A stretch of DNA of 39,265 nt from Sphaerisporangium corydalis (GCF_025506355.1 NZ_JANZYP010000039.1:1-39265); one strand, 5' to 3'. Positions 7,476 through 15,682 are shown, counted from the first letter of the stretch. The notes: generated from the sequence alone by a model not told the origin. A program made the numbers and translations.

Positions 7476-8713
7476 AGGGCTTCCTCGGGGACGTCGACGG
7501 ACAGGATGAAACGACCGTTGCGGACGACGGCGGCGGAGGTGCCGGACACGGCGCGAGCCCGCTCGCCCACCCCCGCGAGCCCTGAGCCGGAAGCCGCGAC
7601 GCCCCGCACGCCGTCGTTGACGATCTCCAGCCGTACCGTCCCGTGGTGCCGGGACAGGGTGATGGAGCAGGACTGGGCCTCGCTGTGGCGCAGCAGGTTG
7701 GTGGTGCCCTCGCGGATCGCCCACGCCAGCGCGTCCTGCGCGGGGCCGCGCAGCGGCGGCAGCTCGGCCACGTCGAACTCGGTGTCCACCCCGGCCGCGC
7801 CGAGCAGGGCCGCGGCGCCCTCGATCTCGGTGCGCAGCGAAACGGCGTGCTCGTCGCGGGCGATCGCTCGTACGCCCCGCAGCGCCTCACGCGCCACCCC
7901 GGTCAGGCTCTCGACCTCGCCGCGGGCGGCGGTGACGTCCTTGGCCAGCAGCCGCAGCGCCAGGTCGCCCTTGAGCGAGATCGCCGACAGGCTCTGTCCG
8001 AGCAGGTCGTGCAGGTCGCGCGAGACCCGGACGCGCTCCTCGCCGACCGCCGCGGCGGCCAGCTCGGTGCGCGTGGCGTACAGCTCGTTCACCAGCCGGA
8101 CCAGCCGGGCTCCGCCGACCAGCGCGGCGGTGAACAAGGGCGGGACGACCACGGCGTAGAGCAACATGATGACGATCTGCAGGAGCGGGCCTCCGATGAC
8201 CGACTTGAGCTCCAGCGTCACCGGGACGAGCATCTCCGCGGCGCACAACGGCAACGCCGTCCGCGGGCGCAGCAGCATCATCGTCGAGGCGAGGGCCATG
8301 ATGCCCATGGCCTCCCAGTTCGTGCCGATCCAGATCACCGGCACGTATACGAGCAGCAGCAAGGCCGCGTAGCTCCAGCGCCAGCCCGCGGGACGCTCGC
8401 CCCTGGCGGCGGCCAGGCTGTGCCGGAGCTGGAGCGCGCCCAGCGCGGCGGCCACCGGGATCATGACGAGCGAGGCGGAGGGTCGGCCCTCCATGCCGAT
8501 GATCGAGTAAACCGGCGCCTGCACGGTCAGCGGCACGTGCAGCGCGACCAGCGGCCAGTGCGGGTGCCGCAGCACCCACGCGGGCATGATCGACGGAGCC
8601 GTCGACCCGATCACGGACGGGGTCGCCGCCCGGTCCTTGGCCGAGGGCTGTGGCGCGATCTTGGGCGGAGTCTCGGGCGGGGCGGTCTCGGGTGGGGTCT
8701 TGGACGGGGTCAT
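7472..8713 (-). CDS. HPK7-type sensor histidine kinase, catalytically complete partner
   Basis: The 413-residue membrane kinase has a Pro-rich cytoplasmic start, five or six hydrophobic segments (about residues 50-205) and a HisKA_3 dimerisation region with the phospho-acceptor His235 in VSRDLHDLLGQSLSAISLK. The ATPase domain is complete: the N-box is REGTTNLLRHS, and a glycine-rich loop SGSGLAGVGERA follows near the C-terminus. No extracellular sensor domain is evident. Its ATG overlaps the stop of the upstream second kinase by four bases (ATGA), and its own stop overlaps the response regulator start. It should autophosphorylate and feed the LuxR regulator; its sequence relation to the degenerate neighbour suggests that the two form a heterodimer. 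Confidence 0.92.
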   Translation of the reverse strand: MTPSKTPPETAPPETPPKIAPQPSAKDRAATPSVIGSTAPSIMPAWVLRHPHWPLVALHVPLTVQAPVYSIIGMEGRPSASLVMIPVAAALGALQLRHSLAAARGERPAGWRWSYAALLLLVYVPVIWIGTNWEAMGIMALASTMMLLRPRTALPLCAAEMLVPVTLELKSVIGGPLLQIVIMLLYAVVVPPLFTAALVGGARLVRLVNELYATRTELAAAAVGEERVRVSRDLHDLLGQSLSAISLKGDLALRLLAKDVTAARGEVESLTGVAREALRGVRAIARDEHAVSLRTEIEGAAALLGAAGVDTEFDVAELPPLRGPAQDALAWAIREGTTNLLRHSEAQSCSITLSRHHGTVRLEIVNDGVRGVAASGSGLAGVGERARAVSGTSAAVVRNGRFILSVDVPEEAL

Positions 8714-9843
8714 GACGCCACCTCGATGATCTCGGCGGCCTCGTCCGCGCGCAGTTCCAGCCGCACCCGGCCACTCAGGGAGGTCACCGTGATCGTGCAG
8801 TTCCGCACCGCGTGGTTGCGCAGCAGGCGCGTGATGGCCGCACGCAGGGCGGTTCGTGACGGCTGGGCGATGGTGCCGGGCATGCCGCTCCGTGGAAGGT
8901 CCAGGCGCGTGGCGATGCCCGCGGCGGACAGCAGCGCGGCGGTGGTCTCCAGTTCGGCGCGCAGCGACGGTTGCCGGTAACCGCGCACGCTCCGCCTCGT
9001 CTCGGCGAGCGCCCGCCTGGAGTCGGCGGACAACTCGGTCAACTCCTCTGCCAACTCGGCGGGTTCTCCCGGCTCCGTGGCCGTCTTACCCAGGGCGAGG
9101 CGGCCGCCGAGCCGGTGGCCGCGATCGGCGATGGACTCCAGCGCGGCACCGACCGTGTGCCGCAGCTCGGCGTCGATCCTGCTGCGCTCCTGCGCCACCG
9201 CCTGCTGTGCCAGCGCCTCCCTGGCCGTACGCAATCGGGCCAGCGCCGCCGGGAGCCAGACCAGCAGCAGCAACGCCATGCTGCCGCACAGCACCGAGAA
9301 CACCAGCCACGGCGCGGTGTTCCAGGGCGTCCCCAGCGCGTGGCTCACCGGGGCCACCGCCACCACCACCGCCGCGTAGAGGACGTACGACCACGGGCCG
9401 GGCAGCACCAGCATCGCCGACACGATGAGGGCCGTGTACGTCCGCACCCACATGGCCCCGGCCAAGGGCGTGGCGACGAGGATGACGACGGCCATCGCCG
9501 CCAGCGTCCAGCGGCCGAACGGCGGCCGGGCCCCGTGCGCGGCGTACCAGACGTGCCGCAGGTGCAGCGGGAGGTACACCGTGGTCGCCGCCAGGCTCCA
9601 CAGCCCGGTTCGCAGATCGCTGCCGTAGTAGCCGAACGCCAGCGCCACCTGCACCAACGGCAGCGCGACGCTGCAGCCGACCGCCCCCAGCGAGGCCGGC
9701 AGCAGCATGTGCTCGGAGCGCCGGAACCGCGCCAATCCGCCCACCACCCGCTCTCCGGTACCGGCTGACCAGGGTAGACGTCCTGGCCGGGCGGCGGTAC
9801 CGGCGGTCGGCGGCCGCCTGGTCGGTGCGAGCGTGAGAGTCAT
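8710..9843 (-). CDS. Degenerate HPK7-like sensor kinase (pseudo-kinase)
   Basis: The 377-residue protein has six hydrophobic segments (about residues 48-200) and a HisKA_3-like helix, QERSRIDAELRHTVGAALESI, in which the phospho-acceptor position holds Arg228 and a histidine follows one place later. The ATP-binding half is eroded. The segment aligned to the N-box (RAAITRLLRNHA) has lost the conserved Glu and Asn, and the protein ends without a GxGL glycine loop. It is first in the operon, upstream of and coupled to a complete kinase. It probably acts as a sensor or regulatory subunit rather than as an enzyme. The ATG at 9843 begins the region with family character; an AAGG site is about 14 bases upstream, so the start is not certain. 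Confidence 0.85.
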   Translation of the reverse strand: MTLTLAPTRRPPTAGTAARPGRLPWSAGTGERVVGGLARFRRSEHMLLPASLGAVGCSVALPLVQVALAFGYYGSDLRTGLWSLAATTVYLPLHLRHVWYAAHGARPPFGRWTLAAMAVVILVATPLAGAMWVRTYTALIVSAMLVLPGPWSYVLYAAVVVAVAPVSHALGTPWNTAPWLVFSVLCGSMALLLLVWLPAALARLRTAREALAQQAVAQERSRIDAELRHTVGAALESIADRGHRLGGRLALGKTATEPGEPAELAEELTELSADSRRALAETRRSVRGYRQPSLRAELETTAALLSAAGIATRLDLPRSGMPGTIAQPSRTALRAAITRLLRNHAVRNCTITVTSLSGRVRLELRADEAAEIIEVAS

Positions 9844-9926
9844 GCGCGGGTCTCGCCTTCCTGCCGCCACAGGTACGGACGGGGCGACCTCCACCCTGCA
9901 CCGGCGGGCTGCCACGCAACAGATTC

Positions 9927-9997
9927 AAATGTCACAAACCCGGCCAGGATGGGTCGTGGACCCGCCGGCGAAACTCAGCACTCTTCCTGTGACATTT
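9927..9997. promoter_or_regulatory. Inverted 10-bp sites between divergent operons
   Basis: AAATGTCACA at 9927-9936 and TGTGACATTT at 9988-9997 are exact reverse complements 51 bp apart. They lie in the 273-bp region between the leftward kinase operon and the rightward DUF899 gene. The spacing, about five helical turns, fits two half-sites or two separate dimer contacts for one regulator. Which protein binds is not visible from the sequence. Confidence 0.4.
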
Positions 9998-10116
9998 ACA
10001 TCTGTCTGCTCCGAGGTCCCACGGGGAGGATCGGCTCACGTAACCCCCCCAGTCAAAAGGGCGAGGGGCGTCCTCCCGATAGAACCGCTCCGGATTGACA
10101 GGACAAGGATCTCATC

Positions 10117-10929
10117 ATGACCGAACCCCAGGTTTCACCCATCAGTGACGCGGCCAAACCCCCGATCGCCGACCGGGCCGCGTTCCAGGCCGAACTGGAC
10201 CGGTTGCGGCCCAGGGAGAAGGCGCACACCCGCGAGGGCGACGCGATCGCCGCCGCCCGCCGCCGCCTGCCGATGGTCGAGGTCGATCCGCGGACCCCGC
10301 TGACCGGAGCCGGCGGCTCGGTGCCGCTGATCGACCTGTTCGCCGGACGGTCCCAGCTCATCGCCTACTACCACATGTGGCACCCCGGCAGGCCCGCCGC
10401 GCAGCAGTGCGAGGGCTGCACCTTCAGCAGCGCCCACATCACCGAACTGGCCTACCTGCACGCCCGCGACGTCAGCTACGCGGTCCTGGCCAAGGGACCG
10501 TACGAGGAGGTCTCGCGCTACCGCGACTTCATGGGTTACCCCGCTCCCTGGTACTCGGTGCCGCATGCCTCCGTGGACCGGCTGATCGCCGGCCGGCACT
10601 TCGGCATCCTGGCCTGCTACCTGCGCGACGGCGACCGGGTGTATGAGACCTACTGGACCACCAGCCGCGGCAACGAAGTGATGGCACCGTCCTACGGACT
10701 GCTGGACCACACGGTCTACGGACGGCAGGAGGACTGGGAGGACTCTCCGGAAGGCTGGCCGCAGCGCTGGGGCTCCAAGGGCGGTCAGTTCCGGTCGGAC
10801 GGCCGCCCGACCGCCCAATGGCCCCGCCTCAAGGCCGGCCGCGACGACGACCTCGGCGCCCTGCCGGACGGATGGACCAGGTGTTCCTGCGCACTGCACG
10901 ACGAACCGACGGCCACCGCGACGCCCTGA
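10117..10929 (+). CDS. DUF899 thioredoxin-fold protein, predicted dithiol-disulfide oxidoreductase
   Basis: The 270-residue cytoplasmic protein matches the DUF899 family, a thioredoxin-like group. Landmarks are PMVEVD near the end of the N-terminal helices, the strand LIDLFAGRSQLIAYYHMW, the redox-type pair CEGC (about residues 107-110) followed by FSSAHITELAYLHARDVSYAVLA, and GYPAPWYS. A C-terminal extension contains CSC. The family is predicted to carry out thiol-disulfide chemistry, but substrates are unknown. The start is supported by an ACAAGGA element ten or so bases upstream of the ATG. It is divergent from the kinase operon and followed 28 bases later by a small membrane protein gene. 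Confidence 0.85.
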   Translation: MTEPQVSPISDAAKPPIADRAAFQAELDRLRPREKAHTREGDAIAAARRRLPMVEVDPRTPLTGAGGSVPLIDLFAGRSQLIAYYHMWHPGRPAAQQCEGCTFSSAHITELAYLHARDVSYAVLAKGPYEEVSRYRDFMGYPAPWYSVPHASVDRLIAGRHFGILACYLRDGDRVYETYWTTSRGNEVMAPSYGLLDHTVYGRQEDWEDSPEGWPQRWGSKGGQFRSDGRPTAQWPRLKAGRDDDLGALPDGWTRCSCALHDEPTATATP

Positions 10930-10957
10930 CGGACCCGGCGAGGGCGAGGAACGCGTC

Positions 10958-11461
10958 ATGCCCCTCCTCCACATGGTGGGAGTATCGGTGGGCTGCGCCC
11001 TGGCCCTCGTGCCGGTGCTGCTGCCCTCCGCACGTCCTGCCCGCAGGTGGCCGCACGTCGTCATGGCGCTCGGCATGGCGGCCGGGCACCTGGGCGGGTG
11101 GTTCCTCCTGGCCGGGCTGCTCGCGTTGCCGGCCGCGGGCTGGCTGTGCGGCTCCCCGTCCCGCCGCGCGGACAGCGCTCATCACATCCAGGACTTCGTG
11201 GGCATGTCCATCCTCTTGGTCCTGACGGCGTCCGGCGGACCTCCTCTCGGCGGATCTCCCCTTGGCGGCGCTCCCGCCGGGCACGCGCACGCGAGCGGTT
11301 CGCCGGCGACGCTGGCCCTGGCCATCGGGATGGTCTGGACCTGCGCCCGGCTCGTCCGCCTCCTGCCCGAGCGGTACGCGAAGCGAAGGGCGATCGGCCA
11401 GGATCTGTGCGCGGCGGGAATGGCGGCCATCATGACCTTCATGGCCGCGTTGCCGTCGTGA
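10958..11461 (+). CDS. Small multi-pass membrane protein of unknown function
   Basis: The 167-residue product has four hydrophobic helices (about residues 4-22, 32-60, 80-95 and 115-160), a cluster of Met/His residues (MALGMAAGHLGG, GHAHASG) and a Gly/Pro-rich loop. No signal peptide and no family I can name with confidence; it resembles the short actinobacterial integral membrane proteins of the DUF5134 kind. It follows the DUF899 gene by 28 bases and may share its transcript. A weak GAGGA element precedes the ATG. It is convergent with the next gene. Confidence 0.65.
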   Translation: MPLLHMVGVSVGCALALVPVLLPSARPARRWPHVVMALGMAAGHLGGWFLLAGLLALPAAGWLCGSPSRRADSAHHIQDFVGMSILLVLTASGGPPLGGSPLGGAPAGHAHASGSPATLALAIGMVWTCARLVRLLPERYAKRRAIGQDLCAAGMAAIMTFMAALPS

Positions 11462-11539
11462 TCAACGGTGACGCGACGGCCCCCGCGCGGGCTCATCGAT
11501 GTGGAACGGCCGAGGCCCGGATGAGGGCGCCGTTGTGAA

Positions 11540-12076
11540 TCAGCGGGAATTGACCGCCGGGAGGGAGGCGCGGGGGCTGGGAGCGGGGCGGGTGGGCCGG
11601 CGGCGGCCCCAGGGTTTGACGACCGAGATGACGGTGACGATCAGCAGGGTGCTGACGATGACGACCGAGCTTCCCATCAGTTCGCCGCGCGGGTAGCCGG
11701 TGGCGGGCGTCTCGCCGGCGGTGGCCTTGATGGCCTGGCCGATCCAGGAGCCGACCCAGATCGGCGTGGCGATGATGAGCGCCACGTTCACCACCAGCTT
11801 CACCACGATCCACCGGTGTTTGAACAGCCCCCACTTGCCGCGCACCGCGAGCAGGATCCCGGTCACCGCCGCCCCGACGGCCAGGAAGGTGAGCACCGAG
11901 CGGTCCAGGATGTGCGCGAACTCGTGCGCGGCGTGCCGCAGCGCCGGATCCCCCGTGGTCAGCGCGACCACGTTCAGCGTGAGCTGGCACAGGCCCACAC
12001 CCAGCCAGCCGACGGAGGACACGTAATGCAGGACGAGCAGTGTCTGCCGGCCACGCCGGCTCAGTCGGTTCGCCAT
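11540..12076 (-). CDS. Four-helix integral membrane protein, DUF2269-like
   Basis: The 178-residue protein has four transmembrane helices. It begins with RRGRQTLLVLHYVSSVGWLGVGLCQLTLN, has a central histidine pair in RHAAHEFAHILDRS, then RWIVVKLVVNVALIIATPIWVG, and ends in a basic Pro/Arg-rich tail. This layout, including the LHYVSSVGWLG start and the FKHRWIVVKLV segment, matches actinobacterial proteins annotated as DUF2269-like. The role is unknown. The ATG at 12076 is chosen because the upstream continuation is non-coding promoter sequence of the divergent kinase. It is divergent from the kinase at 12185 and convergent with 10958-11461. Confidence 0.75.
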   Translation of the reverse strand: MANRLSRRGRQTLLVLHYVSSVGWLGVGLCQLTLNVVALTTGDPALRHAAHEFAHILDRSVLTFLAVGAAVTGILLAVRGKWGLFKHRWIVVKLVVNVALIIATPIWVGSWIGQAIKATAGETPATGYPRGELMGSSVVIVSTLLIVTVISVVKPWGRRRPTRPAPSPRASLPAVNSR

Positions 12077-12184
12077 ACCGCCGAGCCTCGCCGGGCGCCC
12101 GGCCCGGCGGAAGGACACTGGTTGCCGTATGACCGTGGAGGTTTCTCTACTCTGTTCCCCCGGCGGCCGGGCTAGGGTGCTGCC

Positions 12185-13549
12185 GTGCCTCCTCTGCTCG
12201 CCACCGCCCGGCCTTGGCGGGCCCTCGCCTACCTGGCCGGAGGCGTGCCGGTGGGGGTGGCGTTGCTGACGGCGCTGCCGCCGCTCGTGCTGACCGGGCT
12301 CGGGCTCGTCCCGGTCGCGGTCGGGATCGTGCCGCTGGTCGCGGCGGCCCTGATCGGCGTACCGCTCGGCGCGCTCGAACGGCGCCGGATGCGCCTGGTC
12401 GACCCCCGGCCCGCGCCCAGCCCGCACCGGCCGCCCGGCCGCCCCGGCGTGCGCGCCTGGCTGGGCACCCGGTTCGGCGAGGCGGCCACCTGGCAGGAGC
12501 TCGCGTTCGCGATCCTCACCGCCGTCGTCCTGTGGCCGCTTGACCTGGTCGTGGTGACGTCGGCGATCCTCCTCTGCGGGTCGACGCTGTTCGCCCCGGC
12601 CATCGTGGCCCTCGCCCCGGACCTGGCCATGCCGAACGGGGAGGAACTCGCACGCACCGGCCTGATCTGGGCCATTCCCCCGCTGGGGGTACTGGTGACG
12701 CTTGGCATGGCCCACGTCGTGACCGAGGCGGCCGACATCCGGGCGGCGCTGACCCGGGCGGTCCTGGTCCCGTCCCCCGACGGCGACCAGCTCGTCGAGC
12801 TGACACGCTCACGGTCACGGCTGGTCACCGGCTTCGACGACGAGCGGCGGCGCATCGAGCGGGACCTGCACGACGGGGTGCAGCAGCGGCTCCTCGCCCT
12901 CAGCGTCACCCTCAGCCTCGCCCGGATGGAACTCCCGGAGCCCACGCCCGGCCCGGACACCGGTCCGGCCTCGACGGAGCCCGGCGCCGGGCAGGGGTCC
13001 GTGGGTCCGGGGTCCGTGCCGTCCGGGGTCCCGGGATCGGCGCCGGTGGGGCTGGTGGACCCCGGTTCGCCCGCGCGGCTCGCCGAGCTGGTCGTCAGCG
13101 CCCACGAGGAGTCCAAGGCGATCCTCGACCAGCTCCGCGAGCTGGTGCGCGGGATCCACCCGTGGATCCTGTCCGACCGTGGCCTCACCGCCGCGATCGC
13201 GGAACTGGCCGGACGGGTCACCGTGCCGGTGCGCACCGACGTCGACCTGCCGGGCCGGTTCTCCCGGACGGTGGAGAGCACCGTCTACTTCGTGGTCAGC
13301 GAGGCGCTGTCGAACGTGGACAAGCACAGCGGCGCCGCGCAGGCGACCGTCACCGGCCGGTACGCCGGCGGCCTGCTGACCTTCGACGTGCGCGACGACG
13401 GCCGGGGCGGCGCCGATCCCGAGCTCGGCACCGGACTGCTCGGCCTCGCCGACCGGGCGAGCGCCGCCGACGCGCGGCTGCTGGTGGCGAGCCCGCCGGG
13501 CGGCCCGACCCTGCTGCGCCTGGAGATCCCGTGCACGCCGATCGGGTAG
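12185..13549 (+). CDS. HPK7-type sensor histidine kinase with N-terminal sensor domain
   Basis: The 454-residue kinase starts with the membrane sensor domain common in actinomycetes (WRALAYLAGGVPVGVALL through ALERRRMRLVD) and has further helices to about residue 185. The dimerisation helix holds His229 in ERRRIERDLHDGVQQRLLALS; the ATPase domain has SEALSNVDKHSGA (N-box) and DDGRGGADPELGTGLLGLADR (G-box). A run of about 45 Pro/Gly/Ser-rich residues (about 251-295) is inserted between the two helices of the dimerisation hairpin, where relatives have a short turn. The start is a GTG with a TAGGGT -10-like box six bases upstream, so the mRNA may be leaderless. The regulator gene overlaps its 3' end. 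Confidence 0.92.
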   Translation: MPPLLATARPWRALAYLAGGVPVGVALLTALPPLVLTGLGLVPVAVGIVPLVAAALIGVPLGALERRRMRLVDPRPAPSPHRPPGRPGVRAWLGTRFGEAATWQELAFAILTAVVLWPLDLVVVTSAILLCGSTLFAPAIVALAPDLAMPNGEELARTGLIWAIPPLGVLVTLGMAHVVTEAADIRAALTRAVLVPSPDGDQLVELTRSRSRLVTGFDDERRRIERDLHDGVQQRLLALSVTLSLARMELPEPTPGPDTGPASTEPGAGQGSVGPGSVPSGVPGSAPVGLVDPGSPARLAELVVSAHEESKAILDQLRELVRGIHPWILSDRGLTAAIAELAGRVTVPVRTDVDLPGRFSRTVESTVYFVVSEALSNVDKHSGAAQATVTGRYAGGLLTFDVRDDGRGGADPELGTGLLGLADRASAADARLLVASPPGGPTLLRLEIPCTPIG

Positions 13550-14202
13550 CGCTCCGTGTCGTCCTCGCCGAGGACTTCGTGCTGCTGCGGGCCGGGCTGG
13601 TCCACCTGCTGGAGCGGTTCGGGTACGAGGTGGTGGCGCAGGTCGGCGAGGCGCCCTCGCTGCTGTCGGCCGTCCGGGCGTACCGGCCCGACCTGGTGGT
13701 CACCGACGTCCGGATGCCGCCCGGCAACACCGACGACGGGCTGCGGGCCGCGAACGAGCTGCGCCGCGAGCGTCCAGGGCTGCCGGTGCTGGTGCTCAGC
13801 CAGTACATCGAGCAGACCTACGCCGCCGAGCTGCTCCAGGGGGACCCGGCGGGCATCGGGTACCTGCTCAAGGACCGGGTGACCAACGTCGCCGACTTCG
13901 CGACCGCGCTCCGCCAGGTCGCCGCCGGGGGCACGGTCATCGACCCTGCCGTGGTCTCCCAGTTGCTCGCCCGCCACCGTGACCGGTCCCCGGTCGCGAC
14001 GCTGACCCCGCGCGAGCGGGAGGTGCTGGAGCTCATGGCCCAGGGCCGGACCAACGCCGCGATCGCCCGCGCCCTGTTCCTGAGCGAGCAGGCGATCGCC
14101 AAGCACATCGGCGGGATCTTCGGCAGGCTGGGCCTGGCGCCGGCCACCGACGACAACCGCCGCGTGCTCGCCGTCCTCGCCTACCTGCGCGCGCCACGCT
14201 GA
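13531..14202 (+). CDS. NarL/LuxR-family response regulator
   Basis: The 223-residue regulator has a receiver domain with the acidic pair in VVLAEDF, phospho-acceptor Asp59 in VVTDVRMP, LVLSQY and the conserved Lys in YLLKDRV. It is followed by a LuxR DNA-binding domain, LTPREREVLELMAQGRTNAAIARALFLSEQAIAKHIGGIFGRL. It is the cognate partner of the kinase whose last 19 bases it overlaps. The GTG at 13531 is chosen because GGAG sits six bases upstream and the receiver starts at once; upstream in-frame sequence is a shadow of the kinase gene. A strong hairpin terminator follows. Confidence 0.92.
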   Translation: MHADRVALRVVLAEDFVLLRAGLVHLLERFGYEVVAQVGEAPSLLSAVRAYRPDLVVTDVRMPPGNTDDGLRAANELRRERPGLPVLVLSQYIEQTYAAELLQGDPAGIGYLLKDRVTNVADFATALRQVAAGGTVIDPAVVSQLLARHRDRSPVATLTPREREVLELMAQGRTNAAIARALFLSEQAIAKHIGGIFGRLGLAPATDDNRRVLAVLAYLRAPR

Positions 14203-14238
14203 CGTCCCCACCTCGGCCGGGGGGTGCGGGACACGGGC

Positions 14239-14264
14239 ACGCCTGCCCTCGCCCGGGCAGGTGT
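14239..14264 (+). terminator. Hairpin terminator of kinase/regulator operon
   Basis: The stem ACGCCTGCCC / GGGCAGGTGT (ten pairs, one G-T) closes on a six-base loop, 37 bases after the regulator stop. There is no U-run, as is common for high-GC actinomycete terminators. Confidence 0.6.
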
Positions 14265-14482
14265 CATCGCCTGGCGGTGCTTGGCTGTGTGTGGTGAGCT
14301 GTCTCGCTTCGACGCCCGGGTGCTGGATGTCCGCCGATGCCGTCGATCCGTACGCGGATCAAGAGGGTCTTAGTCGGCCTGCCGGGTGGCTATTCATTTA
14401 TCTGGTGCTTTTGATTCGCCGGTCGATATTCTGAGAAAGAAGAGTTTTCCGGTTCATTGTGCCGTTCGGTTTTTCGTTGTCC

Positions 14483-14605
14483 CTAGTCCCAGGTGGTGCC
14501 GGGGGTCTTGGAGAAGGAGTCCCAGGTGGTGCCCGCAGCGCGGGAGTCCCAGGTGGTGCCGGCGGCGCGGGTGGAGGTGACCGGGGAGAAAGTGGAGTTC
14601 GTCAT
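14483..14605 (-). CDS. 40-residue peptide with three GTTWD repeats, candidate RiPP or signal precursor
   Basis: This ORF of 40 codons runs from an ATG at 14605 to a TAG at 14483. The peptide has a Ser/Thr-rich leader-like start (MTNSTFSPVTSTR) and then three near-identical blocks: AAGTTWDS, AAGTTWDS and, at the extreme C-terminus, PGTTWD. Almost every codon ends in G or C, in contrast to the A/T-richer flanks. The DNA carries a matching 15-bp direct repeat. It has no Cys and no transmembrane segment. Repeated short cores with Thr, Trp and Asp resemble precursors of ribosomal peptides that are crosslinked at such residues, but no modification enzyme lies nearby. The ribosome-binding site (AAGAGA) is weak. 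The opposite strand is also open across the repeats, so the strand is not certain. I know no named family for it. Confidence 0.55.
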   Translation of the reverse strand: MTNSTFSPVTSTRAAGTTWDSRAAGTTWDSFSKTPGTTWD

Positions 14606-14819
14606 TTTCGTTCTCTTTTCTGGGAGGCTTTGTGTTCGTCCTTGTGAGTACAACTCTCCGGCAATTCCCGGCCTCGGACCAGACGAATGGACGGCAGCAA
14701 GCTGCCCGCCCCTGACCACTTCCTGCCACCCCCGGCCAGACCTCCCTACTGGATGATCGGCGGACAACCGCGTCTGGCCCGTGTTCCGGATGTGATCCGA
14801 TCAGGGCAGGATCAGCATC

Positions 14820-15617
14820 ATGAGAAGGGTGATCGCGACTTTGGCGGCCTGCGGTGCTCTTCTGGCCGGCGCCGCCTCCGCGCAGGCGATGACCAAGGAC
14901 CCCGTCCGAACGCTGAAGACCATTCTGGCGCCCGGAAACGGCGTGCGTTTCACCGAGACGACCACCCTCTCAGATGGCGCTGAAGAGCTGACGGAACGCC
15001 GGCGCGATGGGCTTTTCGAGTTCGACGCCAAGGGCGGTGCCGGGGCCCTGGACGTCACGAGTACCGGGGGTGAGCATGGGCGCGAACGTGTCATCGGCTT
15101 CGAGCACGAGATCGGCGGCACCTCCTACCGGTCCGGCGGCCTCTTGGCGAAATGGCTGAAGAAAGGCAAGACCTGGTGGAAGGATTCCCACCAGTCCCAC
15201 CTCTGGCACACTGAGCTGCTCGGCTACGACGAGCAGCTCGTCAACCCGGCCGAACCCGCGACCCTGGCCGCCCTGCTGAAGAACGGGCGGCCGAGCGGGG
15301 ACACCGTCACCGGTGCGATCACCTTCAAGGAGCTCGAACAGGTCTCCCGCTGGGCCGAGTACTCGACCCACGCCGGCTGGGATCCCGCCGCGACCCTCGC
15401 CTACACCGTCACGCTGACCCCTGAGGGCCTGGTCAGCAGGGTACAGAGCACGTTCACCTTCACTGACGGCCTCGACGAACTGGTGGGCAAGACCCTCCAC
15501 GTCGACACCCGCTACAGCCGCTGGGGCGCCAAGGTATCGATCACGAAGCCGGACCCCCGCGAGACGACCAGCGAACTGTGCATCGAGGGCCTGTGCAACT
15601 GGCGCCTTCCAGGCTGA
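14820..15617 (+). CDS. Secreted protein of unknown function, LppX/LprG-like fold possible
   Basis: The 265-residue product has a clear signal peptide (MRRVIATLAACGALLAGAASAQA, cleavage near residue 23) and no lipobox. The mature part alternates short strands: FTETTTLSDG, GLFEFDAKGG, GTSYRSGGLL, followed by TVTLTPEGLVSRVQSTFTF and HVDTRYSRWG near the end. This pattern of beta-strands with a helical middle (LLKNGRPSGDTVTGAITFKEL) resembles the actinobacterial lipid-binding LppX/LprAFG proteins, but I could not confirm it. Two cysteines at the C-terminus (CIEGLC) could form a disulfide. AGGA lies about nine bases before the ATG. It is followed by hairpins and a convergent gene. Confidence 0.7.
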   Translation: MRRVIATLAACGALLAGAASAQAMTKDPVRTLKTILAPGNGVRFTETTTLSDGAEELTERRRDGLFEFDAKGGAGALDVTSTGGEHGRERVIGFEHEIGGTSYRSGGLLAKWLKKGKTWWKDSHQSHLWHTELLGYDEQLVNPAEPATLAALLKNGRPSGDTVTGAITFKELEQVSRWAEYSTHAGWDPAATLAYTVTLTPEGLVSRVQSTFTFTDGLDELVGKTLHVDTRYSRWGAKVSITKPDPRETTSELCIEGLCNWRLPG

Positions 15618-15635
15618 CGACGCGAGAGGTGAGGA

Positions 15636-15682
15636 GAGCCGAACCGAACGGCTCGGGCTGACCGGGTTCGCCTGCCGGTCAG
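15636..15682. terminator. Two hairpins between convergent genes
   Basis: GAGCCG / CGGCTC (15636-15654, loop of seven) and CTGACCGG / CCGGTCAG (15658-15682, loop of nine) are perfect stems directly after the secreted-protein gene. The second reaches into the stop codon of the convergent 15679 gene, so they probably end transcription from both sides. Confidence 0.55.

Larger units (their letters stand above)
14203..14819. other. Long intergenic region with A/T-rich flanks around the peptide gene
   Basis: Outside the terminator (14239-14264) and the small peptide ORF, no further gene is convincing. Two segments, about 14380-14480 and 14600-14660, are clearly A/T-richer than the rest of the window. 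The element GAGTacaACTC at 14644-14654, on the upstream side of the peptide gene, is a short inverted repeat and may belong to its promoter. Confidence 0.5.

Noticed and set aside
14526..14756. Plus-strand ORF over the GTTWD repeats with an upstream GAAGGAG
   Set aside because: The Shine-Dalgarno-like bases are part of the repeat itself, and downstream of the repeat the codons lose G/C third-position preference. Kept only as the main alternative to the minus-strand peptide.
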